A DNA stretch of 64,000 nucleotides from contig NZ_CP107902.1 of the NCBI RefSeq assembly GCF_036013935.1, forward strand, positions 4,063,001-4,127,000, read 5' to 3'. The position numbers and the translations under genes were made by a program. Positions 54,480 through 62,972 of this stretch are shown one piece after another; positions within the stretch are counted from its first letter, which is position 1, and each line of letters opens with the position of its first letter. The notes under the pieces were generated by a model. It did no database searches. It worked only from the letters and a program-made list of their open reading frames with translations, and was not told the DNA's origin. Source of the DNA: Streptomyces sp. NBC_00461 (GTDB taxonomy: Bacteria; Actinomycetota; Actinomycetes; Streptomycetales; Streptomycetaceae).

Positions 54480-55367
54480 TCACTCCCCGGACGTCGAACC
54501 CGTCAACGCCGTAAGACTGTTGCGTACGTTGTCCATCTGCGCCTGCACCTCGTCCGACCGCTCCCCGTGCTCCCGCAGCACCTGCTCCGTCTCCCGGACG
54601 ATCTGCTCCTCCCGCAGCCGCGCTCCCGCGAGGATCTCGGCCGCACGCGCGCGTGCCTCGTCCATGGACCGGTGGGCGAACTCCTGCGCCTGGCCGAACG
54701 CCCGCTTCGCCTCGGCCAGTTCCTCCTTCGCCCGCGTCAGCCGCTCCGTGCCCCGCACCTCGCGGGCGGCCACGCGCTCGGTCTCGATCTGCTCCAGCTC
54801 GGCCAACCGCTCGGCGAACTCCCTGGCCTGCTCGGCGCGCATCACGGAGGCGCGCTGCCGTTCCTCCCGCAGCGCCGCCAGCGCCTCGCCGCGGCCCGCC
54901 TTCACCGCACGCCGGGCGCCGATGCGGATGTTGTCGGCCTCGGTCTGCGCCGCGAGGAGCCGCTGCCGGGCGCGTTCGTCGGCCTCACCGCATACGGCGT
55001 CGGCGTGCGCCTGTGCGGCGTCGCTCACGCCGGTCGCGTACTCCTGCGCCTCGTCCAACAGGCGCTGCGCCTCCTGCCGAGCGCGCTCCCGTACCGCCGC
55101 GGCCTCCTCCTCCACGCACTGGAAGAGCTGCCGCGCACCCTCCCCGAGCGTCTCGTACGTCTGCGGGGCCAGCTGCGCCACCGTCTCCTGCAGCAGCGCG
55201 GCCTCCGCGTCCATGTCCTTGGCGAGCACGGTGAGACGGGCCGCCCTCTCCCACGCGGCGTCCCGGTCCCGGGAGAGGGCGTCGGCGAAGGCGTCGACCT
55301 GGTCGGGACAGTAACCACGCCCCCGTACGACCCAGAAGCCGTGGGGCGAGACCGATGCGCTGCTCAT
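54480..55367 (-). CDS. DivIVA-like/long coiled-coil protein
   Basis: This 295-residue, almost entirely coiled-coil protein (~residues 50-285) begins with a DivIVA-like motif (RGRGYCPDQVDAFADALSRD), the type used for curved-membrane binding and polar targeting. It resembles Streptomyces proteins annotated as cellulose-binding or FilP/Scy-like. Heptads such as EEAAAVRERARQEAQRLLDE are continuous. It is probably cytoskeletal or scaffold; no enzymatic motif. Confidence 0.85.
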   Translation of the reverse strand: MSSASVSPHGFWVVRGRGYCPDQVDAFADALSRDRDAAWERAARLTVLAKDMDAEAALLQETVAQLAPQTYETLGEGARQLFQCVEEEAAAVRERARQEAQRLLDEAQEYATGVSDAAQAHADAVCGEADERARQRLLAAQTEADNIRIGARRAVKAGRGEALAALREERQRASVMRAEQAREFAERLAELEQIETERVAAREVRGTERLTRAKEELAEAKRAFGQAQEFAHRSMDEARARAAEILAGARLREEQIVRETEQVLREHGERSDEVQAQMDNVRNSLTALTGSTSGE

Positions 55368-55491
55368 CCTGGAACCCCTCTCTGCCGGACCCTCCGCCGA
55401 ACGGGCGCGGAAATCATGAGTGCGCGCACATCTTGATATATCGGACTCAAGTGTTCATAACGCGACACTCCGGGCGCGGCGGGCGCAGAAA

Positions 55492-55526
55492 GGGGCCGGG
55501 CCGGTCGAAACGACCGGCCCGGCCCC
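55492..55526 (-). terminator. Terminator of the SUKH operon
   Basis: Bases 55492-55507 pair perfectly (16 bp) with 55511-55526 across AAA, downstream of the large SUKH/deaminase gene. Confidence 0.9.
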
Positions 55527-55560
55527 TCGGGATCGGATCAGGTGGTTCAGCGCCGACGCA

Positions 55561-58491
55561 TCACAGCAGCCCGTCCCACATCTGCTCCAGCAGCACCGAC
55601 CACCAGCTCTCCGGTGAACCGAGCGCCGCCGGGTCCAGGGAGGCCAGCTGGGCCTGGAAGTCGACGGTCCAGCGGCCCGCCTGCTCCTGGTTCAGCCCGA
55701 ACCTGAGGCGCCACATCCGGCCCAGCAGGGCCAGGCACCGCTGGAATTCCGGCAGCCCCGTGTTCACGAACTGCGGCGGCACGGGTGCCCCACCGGGACC
55801 CGCCTCCACCGGCACGGCCACGATGTTCGCCGTGCCGTACTGCACACAGATCGCCCGGCCGAAGTCGCTGCCCATGACGAGGTACGAGCCCGCGTCCGCG
55901 GCCGGCTGCACACCACGCTCCTGCGCCAGTTCGGCGAGCGTCGGCACGGGCCGCCCCGGCTGGGCCTGCGCCCAGAAGAACGGGCCCATGTCCATCGGCA
56001 GCCCCGCCACCACCAGCGCCTGCGCCACGATCGGCGGCACGCCCTGCCGGGACACCGCCGCCTGCTCGAACCGGAACACACCCGGCCCGAACGCCCCCGC
56101 CATCTCCTGCGCGATCCCCTCCGGCGGAATCGGCGGCACCGCCTGCACCGGCGGCAACGGCGCGCGCACCGGCGCCGGGCGCGCCGGCCCGTCCGCGACC
56201 TGGTGCAACTCGCCCTGGTGCGCGATCAGTTGCTGCATGCCCTGCTGCCGGCTCGCGTGATCCATGCCGTACGGCGCGATGCTCGCGATCCGCGCCTGCG
56301 GCCACTGCTCACGGATCATCCGCGCGCAGTACGCACCCGGCAGCTCGCACGACTCCAGCTCCGTGTGCAGTTCCAGGACCTGGTCCGGCGGCACGTTCAT
56401 GCCCCGCAGCTCGTGGAAGATCTGCCACTCCGGGTGCGGGGTGCCGGGCGCCGACCGCCGGATCAGCTGCTGCTCGGAACCGTCCTGCGCGCGGTAGCGC
56501 AGGACGGCCTGGTAGCCGGGGCCCACCGTCGGCTGCGCCTGCTGCGGGTAGCCGTACGCCGGCTGCTGACCGGGCACGGGCTGACCGGGCGGCATGGGCG
56601 GCTGGGACATCGACGGTTGCGGCATGGGCGGCTGCGGCATGGGCGGCGCCGCCATACCGGGAGCGGCCGGAGCGCCGGGGATGCCGGGGGCCTGCGGCGG
56701 CGGGGGCGCGCCGGGCCCGCCCACAGGCGGCGCGGCCAGCATCGTCTCCGCATGATGAACGGCGCCTCCGCGCCCACCCGCGGACCCGCCCGGCACTCCG
56801 GGCGCACTGGGAGGCTGCGGAGCGCCGGGGCCACCAGGCGCACCCGGGCCGCCCGGCGGGTTCGGTGCGCCGGGGGCGCCCGGGGCTCCGGGGAAGGCCG
56901 GCGCACCCGGAGGCTGCGGGGCGCCTCCACCGGGGCCCATCCGACCGGGGTCGGCAAGCATCGTGGCGGCATGGTGGACACCGCCGGGAGGGGTGCCGCC
57001 GGGCGCGTTCGGCGCACCGGGCGGATGGGGGGCACCCGGCGGATGCGGCGCACCAGCGGGTGCGCCAGGTGCCCCGGGAGTTCCAGGCGCCCCAGGAGCG
57101 CCAGGAGCCTGCGGAGCCCCCGGCCCGCCCGGACCCTCGGGTCCGTCGGGACCGAGCGCGGACACGAGCTGCGTCGGAACGTAACCGCCGGCGCCCGGAC
57201 CGGGCGGAGGCATGCTCTCCGGCCGCACACCCGGAGCTCCGGGGGCACTCGGCGGGTGCGGCGTCGTCGAACTCCGGCGCGGCGGGGGCGCCGCCTTGCT
57301 GGTCGCGGCGTCGGCGATGTCCCCGGCGTTCGGCGCGAGCGGCCGCCCCGGACCAGCCGGCGGCTGAGGCGCACCGGGCGCCCCGCCGGGCGCCTGCGGG
57401 TAGCCGTAGGAAGGCGCGGGCGGCACAGGAGGCGGCGGCGTGATGTCGGGCCCGGCGCCGGCCCCCGGCCCCTGCGGATAGCCGTACGTCGAAGGCGCGG
57501 GCGGCGGCGTGCCACCCGGCACAGGAGCAGCCGGCGGCGGCGTGCCCGGCACGGCGGCACCGCTCGGACCCTGGGGGTACCCGTACGGCGTCCCACTCTG
57601 CCCGGGCGGCGGCGGAGACACCGGCGCACCGCCCGGTGCACCCGGCGCGTTCGACGCCCCGCGCGCTCCCGGCACACCCGATGCACCCGATGCACCCGGC
57701 TCGTCGACCGCCGGTGCCAACGTCGTGCGCGGCAGCTGGCTGCCGCCCGACATCAGCGCCGTCTTGGCCTCGGGCGGCGTGTCCTCGCCGGACTCGCTCA
57801 ACGGCGGCGCGAAAACGGTCGCGGGCAGCGGAACGGAACGGTCGTCGCCGACCTCCGCGTTGGTGTCGGTCCCGGCCCACGGAGTCGCCCCGGCGGGCAC
57901 GCCGGCAGCCCCGGCGTCCGCCGGCACGGCACCGCTCGCACCGGCCTCCGGCCACCCCGCACCGCCACCGGGCGCAACCGGTGACGACCCGGCCGGCACC
58001 CCCGCCTGCGTCTCGGGCAGCGCTCCGCCCCCGGACGCACCGTCACCCGACGAACCGGCCGCGGCACCAGCGGCACCCGCGCCGCTCCGCCGATCCGGGA
58101 TGCCCAACTTGTCCGCCGCCTCCTGCAACCACTCCGGCGGACTCAGCAGGAACGACGTCTGATTCAGATCCACCCGTGCCGGAGCCGCCTGCGCCGGGGC
58201 GGGCTCACCGGTCTCGTCCGGGCGGCCGTACTCCTCCTCGTACCGGCGGACGACCTCGCCCACCGGAAGCGACGGCCACAGCGTCGCCTCGCCGCTGTCG
58301 CGGGCGATCACCAGCCGCTGACCGCCCCCGTCCGAACGCGGCCCGTCCGCCCGGTCCTCGGCCCACAGCACGAACCCGAGCCCGAACTCCCGTACCCGCA
58401 CCTCACGATGCTGGTACGAGGGCAGGTCGCCGTTGATCCACTCCTCGGCGCGCTCCTGCGCCTGTGCGAAGGTCACCATCGCAACGCTCAC
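55561..58491 (-). CDS. Large fusion: Imm35-like N-term, collagen-like linker, deaminase-fold and SUKH-4 domain
   Basis: This 976-residue protein has an N-terminal ~90-residue domain (FGLGFVLWAEDR, LVIARDSGEATLWPSLPVGE) that looks like Imm35. Residues ~140-630 are a Gly/Pro/Ala linker with GAPG-type repeats. Near residue 686 a cytidine-deaminase-like motif His686-Pro-Glu688 is followed by Cys715-x6-Cys722, giving a metal site of nucleic-acid deaminases. The C-terminal ~185 residues (GVFRFEQAAVSRQGVPPIVA, GSYLVMGSDFGRAICV) look like SUKH-4. The toxin-like and immunity-like domains are in one chain; no secretion signal is seen. GTG 58491 overlaps the upstream stop as GTGA. Confidence 0.8.
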   Translation of the reverse strand: MSVAMVTFAQAQERAEEWINGDLPSYQHREVRVREFGLGFVLWAEDRADGPRSDGGGQRLVIARDSGEATLWPSLPVGEVVRRYEEEYGRPDETGEPAPAQAAPARVDLNQTSFLLSPPEWLQEAADKLGIPDRRSGAGAAGAAAGSSGDGASGGGALPETQAGVPAGSSPVAPGGGAGWPEAGASGAVPADAGAAGVPAGATPWAGTDTNAEVGDDRSVPLPATVFAPPLSESGEDTPPEAKTALMSGGSQLPRTTLAPAVDEPGASGASGVPGARGASNAPGAPGGAPVSPPPPGQSGTPYGYPQGPSGAAVPGTPPPAAPVPGGTPPPAPSTYGYPQGPGAGAGPDITPPPPVPPAPSYGYPQAPGGAPGAPQPPAGPGRPLAPNAGDIADAATSKAAPPPRRSSTTPHPPSAPGAPGVRPESMPPPGPGAGGYVPTQLVSALGPDGPEGPGGPGAPQAPGAPGAPGTPGAPGAPAGAPHPPGAPHPPGAPNAPGGTPPGGVHHAATMLADPGRMGPGGGAPQPPGAPAFPGAPGAPGAPNPPGGPGAPGGPGAPQPPSAPGVPGGSAGGRGGAVHHAETMLAAPPVGGPGAPPPPQAPGIPGAPAAPGMAAPPMPQPPMPQPSMSQPPMPPGQPVPGQQPAYGYPQQAQPTVGPGYQAVLRYRAQDGSEQQLIRRSAPGTPHPEWQIFHELRGMNVPPDQVLELHTELESCELPGAYCARMIREQWPQARIASIAPYGMDHASRQQGMQQLIAHQGELHQVADGPARPAPVRAPLPPVQAVPPIPPEGIAQEMAGAFGPGVFRFEQAAVSRQGVPPIVAQALVVAGLPMDMGPFFWAQAQPGRPVPTLAELAQERGVQPAADAGSYLVMGSDFGRAICVQYGTANIVAVPVEAGPGGAPVPPQFVNTGLPEFQRCLALLGRMWRLRFGLNQEQAGRWTVDFQAQLASLDPAALGSPESWWSVLLEQMWDGLL

Positions 58492-59486
58492 TCCCCCACG
58501 GAAGAGACGGAAGAGACGGAAACGGGACGCGCGAACCCGCCGTCAACCATCAGATTCGCCACCGTCTCCAGCTCCGGCGGATTGCCCGCGAGCCGCGACA
58601 AAAACGCGTCGAAGTCCTCACCGCACGGCAGCAGCAACCGCTCCACACGGTCCGCCGGCACCCATGACGGATCGACGTCCCGGGCATCGTCGTACGCGCA
58701 GAACCACACCGAACCGATCCGCTCGCCCTTCACCTTCACCGCGAGCAGACCGCCCTGGACGAAGCCAACACCCAGGTAGTCCTTGGTCAGATGGTCGCGC
58801 AGGCACTTGTTGACGTAGACGAGGTCGTTCACCGCCGCCTCGTCCCGCACCGTGAAGAACGGCTGGTCGATCAGCAGCCCCAGCTCGGCGTCCAGCGCCG
58901 CACCCACCGGCGCGCAGCCGCCCGCCGCCTTCAGAAACGAACGGTACGCACCCGGCAACCGGTAGCCGAGGTCCTCCTCGACCCCCTGCACCTGCGCCTC
59001 CGTCACCGCGACACCCGACTTCGGCAGCCCGAAGTGCGCCGGCCGCGTCTCCTGCAGCGGCCGCGTACCCCGCTTGTCCTGGTCGACGTTCGACGTCGCG
59101 ATCCCGCCGTGATGCCGCAGCAACGCCTTCACCTCGACCGGCACCAGTTCGAGGCGCCGCGAGCCCAGCACGTGATGCCACGTCCAGCCGTGCGGCGTCG
59201 CCACCGCGGGCACCGTGTCCCACAACTCGTGCCCGGAAGCCGCCAGCGCCGCGTTCGCCGACACGTAGTCCGTCAGCCTGAGCTCGTCGACACCGAAACC
59301 CTCCGGCGGCTCCGCGATCTCCGCAGCGGCACGCGCGTAGGCCGAGAAATCGGGGTAACCGCGCTCGTCAATGCGTACCCCTCTCGGGTGACGTGCCGCC
59401 CGGACCGGATCCGGGAAATGCACGACCTGCCCGGCGTAGGCCGCGTTCGGCGGCGCGGCTTGTTGCCCGAGCCGACCTGTCGTCAT
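58488..59486 (-). CDS. WHH nuclease-like plus SUKH-1 (SMI1/KNR4) fusion
   Basis: The 332-residue protein has an N-terminal HNH/EndoVII WHH-type domain: SGHELWDTVPAVATPHGWTWHH (Trp103-His-His), RRLELVPVEVKALLRHHGGI. The family position usually His in EVH is Lys here, so activity may be reduced. Residues ~155-325 are a SUKH-1 domain (GVEEDLGYRLPGAYRSFLKA, ELGLLIDQPFF). A nuclease toxin-like module and the fold used for immunity proteins share a chain. ATG 59486 follows AGGGGGC. First gene of the operon; its stop overlaps the next start. Confidence 0.82.
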   Translation of the reverse strand: MTTGRLGQQAAPPNAAYAGQVVHFPDPVRAARHPRGVRIDERGYPDFSAYARAAAEIAEPPEGFGVDELRLTDYVSANAALAASGHELWDTVPAVATPHGWTWHHVLGSRRLELVPVEVKALLRHHGGIATSNVDQDKRGTRPLQETRPAHFGLPKSGVAVTEAQVQGVEEDLGYRLPGAYRSFLKAAGGCAPVGAALDAELGLLIDQPFFTVRDEAAVNDLVYVNKCLRDHLTKDYLGVGFVQGGLLAVKVKGERIGSVWFCAYDDARDVDPSWVPADRVERLLLPCGEDFDAFLSRLAGNPPELETVANLMVDGGFARPVSVSSVSSVGE

Positions 59487-59618
59487 GGCGGTTGCCCCCT
59501 GCGGCACTCTGGTACGACCCGCAACGACCGGCCCAAGCCGCCCGCCACGCCCCGTATCGACTGTCTCGTCCGTCGCAAACGTCCGTCTTGTCGACTTCTG
59601 TCTCGACCGTCACCGCGC

Positions 59619-59673
59619 GTGTCACCACGCACTACCGCTGTGTCACCACGCGCCGCCACGTGTGACACCACGC
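59619..59673. promoter_or_regulatory. Three 12-bp direct repeats in the divergent promoter
   Basis: GTGTCACCACGC occurs at 59619-59630 and 59640-59651, and GTGACACCACGC (one change) at 59662-59673, at spacings of 21 and 22 bp, two helical turns. They lie in the 402-bp gene-free gap 59487-59888 between the SUKH operon and the YwqJ-SUKH-3 pair. This looks like a cooperative operator; no regulator is adjacent. Confidence 0.65.
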
Positions 59674-59888
59674 AGCGACCGCATGGATCGCGGTGCCGAC
59701 AGCCTATGCGGTACGACCGTACGGGTCACCGGGCACCGGTCAGCCGCCCTCCGCTTCCGTGACCAGCCGTCACCCTGCCGTGACAGCCCGCCCAAACCCG
59801 GGCGTGTCGCGCCGCCCCAGCTTCCGCACCAGCCACGGCATTTGGCACTCTGTGACGTCCGGGGGATGCTCGGGAGGGGATGACGATC

Positions 59889-60416
59889 ATGAACGTGACG
59901 CAGACGGGACCGCACACGGCACCGCACACCGGTACCTCCGGCGACCCGCGCATCGGCTGGAGCGCCGACGAGACCCCGCATGCGCCCACCCTCCGCCACC
60001 GCCGCGACGGCATACTCCCCACCGTCGCCGCCGCCCTCTCCGTCCGTGGCGCCACCCTCACCGGCACCGCCGCCCGCGGCGAGGAGCCCCCGCCCCTGCA
60101 CCCCCTCGTCCAGGACTTCCTGGACACCCTCACCAGCGCACAGCGCGACCGGTTCACCGGCCGCTGCGCCGAGACCATCCTCATCTCCCGCCACATAGCC
60201 ACGGCCGACGCCGCCCGCAGCAAGCGCGCCGCCCGCAAACCCATGACCAACGGCGAGGCCCGCAGGGCCCTCAAGCAGGCCAAACTCACCGCCCGCCGCA
60301 TCCGCGAGGACGGCGACCCCCTGCACGGCGGCTTCGCCGCCCCCTGCCGCGCCTGCACCGCCCTCAGCGCGCACTTCGGCGTCCGCGTCGTCGACCCCGC
60401 GGCGGCAAACGGCTAG
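59889..60416 (+). CDS. YwqJ-type nucleic-acid deaminase-like protein
   Basis: This 175-residue protein has the YwqJ-deaminase pattern: GRCAETILISRHI with Cys93-Ala-Glu95, and GFAAPCRACTALSAHFG with Pro152-Cys153-x-x-Cys156. These would bind zinc and activate water. The family is known as the toxin tip of polymorphic toxins, but here the protein is free-standing, cytosolic-looking and lacks a delivery domain. The start ATG 59889 is chosen since GGGAGGGG is too near ATG 59880. It is followed at 84 bp by a SUKH-3 gene. Confidence 0.85.
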   Translation: MNVTQTGPHTAPHTGTSGDPRIGWSADETPHAPTLRHRRDGILPTVAAALSVRGATLTGTAARGEEPPPLHPLVQDFLDTLTSAQRDRFTGRCAETILISRHIATADAARSKRAARKPMTNGEARRALKQAKLTARRIREDGDPLHGGFAAPCRACTALSAHFGVRVVDPAAANG

Positions 60417-60500
60417 CCGCAGACGGACAACCCCCACCCGGCACCACAGGACGGCCCCCGGCCGGGCACGACCTCGGCGAACTCGACGATCGAAGGGCAG

Positions 60501-60995
60501 ATGCACCCCGACCGCACCTCCACCACGCGCTTCCCCGTACCCGTCGACGCCGCCCTGCGCGCCGCCGGCTGGCTCCCCGGACGCTGGGACATAAAGCAGG
60601 CCGAGTTCTGGGCCGACGCCCTGCGCGAGCACGCCTCACCCGCGGGCCACCGCCATGCCGTCTTCCCGGCCGCCGTCGAGGCCTGGGCCGAATTCGGCGG
60701 CCTCCACATCACACCCACGGGCCCCGGCCGCCAGGTCGCCCCCGCCGCCCTCCACCTCGACCCCCTGCACGGCCTCCACATGGCCCGCACCCTCTGCGAC
60801 CTCGGCCGCGCCCTCGACACCGAAGTCAGCCCCCTCGGCACCGAGATCGACACCCAGTCCCTGCTCGCCGTCGACACCGCAGGCCGCGTGTACGCCCTCG
60901 ATCACACGGGCGACTGGTACCTCGGCCCCGACATCGACCAGGCCCTCGCCGGCCTCGTCGCGGGCGTCGAACCGGTACGCCTCACAGCGGGCTGA
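60501..60995 (+). CDS. SUKH-3 domain immunity-like protein
   Basis: This 164-residue protein matches SUKH-3: AALRAAGWLPGRWDIKQAEF, then AAVEAWAEFGGLHITPTGPG and a C-terminal beta-rich part DWYLGPDIDQALAGLV. SUKH-3 proteins are usually next to YwqJ deaminases and neutralise them, which fits the preceding gene. ATG 60501 follows AAGGG. Likely co-transcribed. Confidence 0.85.
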   Translation: MHPDRTSTTRFPVPVDAALRAAGWLPGRWDIKQAEFWADALREHASPAGHRHAVFPAAVEAWAEFGGLHITPTGPGRQVAPAALHLDPLHGLHMARTLCDLGRALDTEVSPLGTEIDTQSLLAVDTAGRVYALDHTGDWYLGPDIDQALAGLVAGVEPVRLTAG

Positions 60996-61001
60996 ACCGC
61001 C

Positions 61002-61042
61002 GAGTACACCGAGCACACCGAGAACACCGAGCACACCGAGCA
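61002..61042. repeat. 9-bp tandem repeat GAG-NACACC
   Basis: GAGTACACC, GAGCACACC, GAGAACACC, GAGCACACC and a partial GAGCACTA run in tandem between the SUKH-3 stop and the histidine-kinase stop. Confidence 0.9.
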
Positions 61043-62347
61043 CTACGCGGCCGGAATCACCGCCGACACCCGAAAACCCCCGGCGTCCGTCGGCCCCGAC
61101 ACGAACACGCCCCCCAGCGCGCTGACCCGCTCCTTCATCCCCACCAACCCGTTGCCCCCCGAGGGCAACCGCGCCGACGACGCCGAGGACACCTCCGGCG
61201 GCGGCTCGTTCTCCACCTGCATCGCGATCTCCGACACCCGATGCGCGAGCCGCACATGCGTCTTCGCCCCCGCCGCATGCTTGTGGACGTTCGTCAACGC
61301 CTCCTGGACGACGCGGTACGCGGTCTGCTCGATCTCCGCCGCATACGACCGTGTGTCCCCCTCCACGGACAGATCGACGACCATCCCCGCCGCCGCCGAC
61401 TGCCCGATCAACTCGTCCAACTCCGACAGACAAGGCCCCTCACCCTCGTCCACGGCCTTCGAAGCCGCCACCGCCGCGGCCACCCCCACCGCCACCAACG
61501 GCACCGCCTGCTCACGCCGTCGCGCCCCGTCCGCATTCCTGAGCACCCCGAGCATCTCCCGCAACTCGGTCAACGCCTGCCGCCCCATGTCCCCCACCAG
61601 CGCGGCATTCCTCACCGCCTTCTCGGGATCCTTCCGGGCCACGGCCTGCAACGCGGCAGCATGCACCACCATCAGACTCACCCGATGCGCGACGACGTCA
61701 TGCATCTCCCGCGCGATCCGGGTCCGCTCCTCGTTCCGCGCCCACTCGGCCCGCTCCTCGGCCCGCTCGGCCAGCAGCTGCAACTCCCGCTCAAGACTGT
61801 CCGCCCGCTCCCGCAGACTCTCCATCAGCCGGCGCCGCGCCCCCACGTACAAACCCAGCAGCAGAGGCGGCGCCGTCATCCCGATCGCGGTGGTGATCGC
61901 AGCGAACGGAACAAACCAGTCCCCGAGATCCCAAGTCCCCCGCGCCATGTCCTGCCGCACCCGCACGAACATCACGATCAGCATGCCGACGAGCGACATC
62001 CCCGCCAGCGACGCGATGATCCGCCGGGGCAACTCCGAGGCGGCCAGCGTGTACAGGCCGACGATGCCCATCAAGTAGCCCATCTGGGCCGGAGTGATGG
62101 CGATCGAGACAAGCACGACGGCGATCGGCCACTGCCGCCGGACGACCAGCGCGGAGCCGGCCACCACCCCGAACACGACCCCCGCGGCCACCGGGATCCC
62201 CGCGTCCCGCGCGAACCGGATCCCCTCGAACGCACACTCCACCGCGGACGCCACCGCCAGGCCGACGTCCAACACGGCACTGCGCCACCTGACCCACCAC
62301 CACGGCCCTCCCCGGGCCGCGGCGTGGTCTTCCCCCGTCGTGGTCAT
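61043..62347 (-). CDS. Sensor histidine kinase (HisKA_3, NarL type)
   Basis: This 434-residue kinase has about six membrane segments (~20-175) and a HisKA_3 dimerisation domain (EERTRIAREMHDVVAHRVSL with the phospho-accepting His), followed by an HATPase with TNVHKHA (N box) and GGNGLVGMKERVSALGG (G box). Such kinases normally pair with a LuxR-type response regulator in the same operon; none is adjacent on either side, so the partner is elsewhere. ATG 62347. Signal unknown. Confidence 0.92.
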   Translation of the reverse strand: MTTTGEDHAAARGGPWWWVRWRSAVLDVGLAVASAVECAFEGIRFARDAGIPVAAGVVFGVVAGSALVVRRQWPIAVVLVSIAITPAQMGYLMGIVGLYTLAASELPRRIIASLAGMSLVGMLIVMFVRVRQDMARGTWDLGDWFVPFAAITTAIGMTAPPLLLGLYVGARRRLMESLRERADSLERELQLLAERAEERAEWARNEERTRIAREMHDVVAHRVSLMVVHAAALQAVARKDPEKAVRNAALVGDMGRQALTELREMLGVLRNADGARRREQAVPLVAVGVAAAVAASKAVDEGEGPCLSELDELIGQSAAAGMVVDLSVEGDTRSYAAEIEQTAYRVVQEALTNVHKHAAGAKTHVRLAHRVSEIAMQVENEPPPEVSSASSARLPSGGNGLVGMKERVSALGGVFVSGPTDAGGFRVSAVIPAA

Positions 62348-62514
62348 GCCTCCAGCCTACGGGCGCCCCCGCCCCGTTTTCCGGTGAGTTTCCGTGACTG
62401 GCCTACACCACAGTCCGTAACCGAACGCGCACGAAACCAACCACTTTCCCTCGAACTGCCGAATCGCACACCACTCGACCCCGGAAGCTCGGATTCCGCC
62501 CGGACGGTGCGCCT

Positions 62515-62756
62515 GTGGCACATTCACTCGGCAAGTACGCCGACGCCGAGAGCCGCCGGAGCGGCCGGTCGCGCTACGGCGGGCAGGGATCAGCCGCCGC
62601 CAGATCCGGGACCGCCTGCACGTCGACAACTACAACGTCGAGGAGAACCACCACGACCGCCTCCGCATCGACGTCAGGGACGGAGCCGATCTGTACCGTC
62701 GCATCGAGGGCTGGTGGTACGGCATAGTAGGAGCCGCCACTCGGCGACCCGACTAG
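62515..62756 (+). pseudogene. Decayed HTH-containing gene next to tRNA
   Basis: GTG 62515 starts MAHSLGKYADAESRR, and after a frameshift near 62550-62570 the sequence continues in another frame as ALRRAGISRRQIRDRLHVDN, a helix-turn-helix pattern, then a sharp join into HHDRLRIDVRDGADLYRRIE and GWWYGIVGAATRRPD to the stop at 62754. The second part resembles the C-terminal end of larger Streptomyces HTH proteins with RIDVRxxADLYRRIEGWW. I read this as a frameshift plus internal deletion. The preceding 62348-62514 shows nothing else. Confidence 0.55.
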
Positions 62757-62779
62757 ATGTCCGGTTTAGTCGAGATTGT

Positions 62780-62851
62780 TCCCCCGTGGTGTAATTGGCA
62801 GCACTGTGGCTTTTGGTGCCATCTGTCCGGGTTCGAGTCCTGGCGGGGGAG
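62780..62851 (+). tRNA. tRNA-Gln(UUG)
   Basis: A 72-base tRNA: acceptor TCCCCCG (62780-62786) with CGGGGGA (62844-62850), anticodon stem GTGGC/GCCAT around loop TTTTGGT (anticodon TTG), and the T arm with GTTCGAGTC. CCA is not encoded. It reads CAA. Confidence 0.93.
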
Positions 62852-62972
62852 CTAAACCAAGTTCGGGTCCTGACCGGTGACATCACCGTCAGGGCCCGCT
62901 CTCATGTCCCCCAAGAAACGCCCCGGTATCCTGCGGATGTCCCCACCCACTCCACAGCCGAAGGGCAACCCC

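Noticed and set aside
62515..62727. A 70-codon gene starting at 62515
   Set aside because: Only its first ~15 codons look coding; the HTH and the conserved tail are in another frame, so it is listed as a pseudogene.
59693..62794. A 1033-codon plus-strand open frame through the SUKH-3 and kinase region
   Set aside because: Extremely Arg/Pro/His-rich, it runs across two recognisable genes in other frames and the antisense of the kinase; it is a GC-rich artefact.
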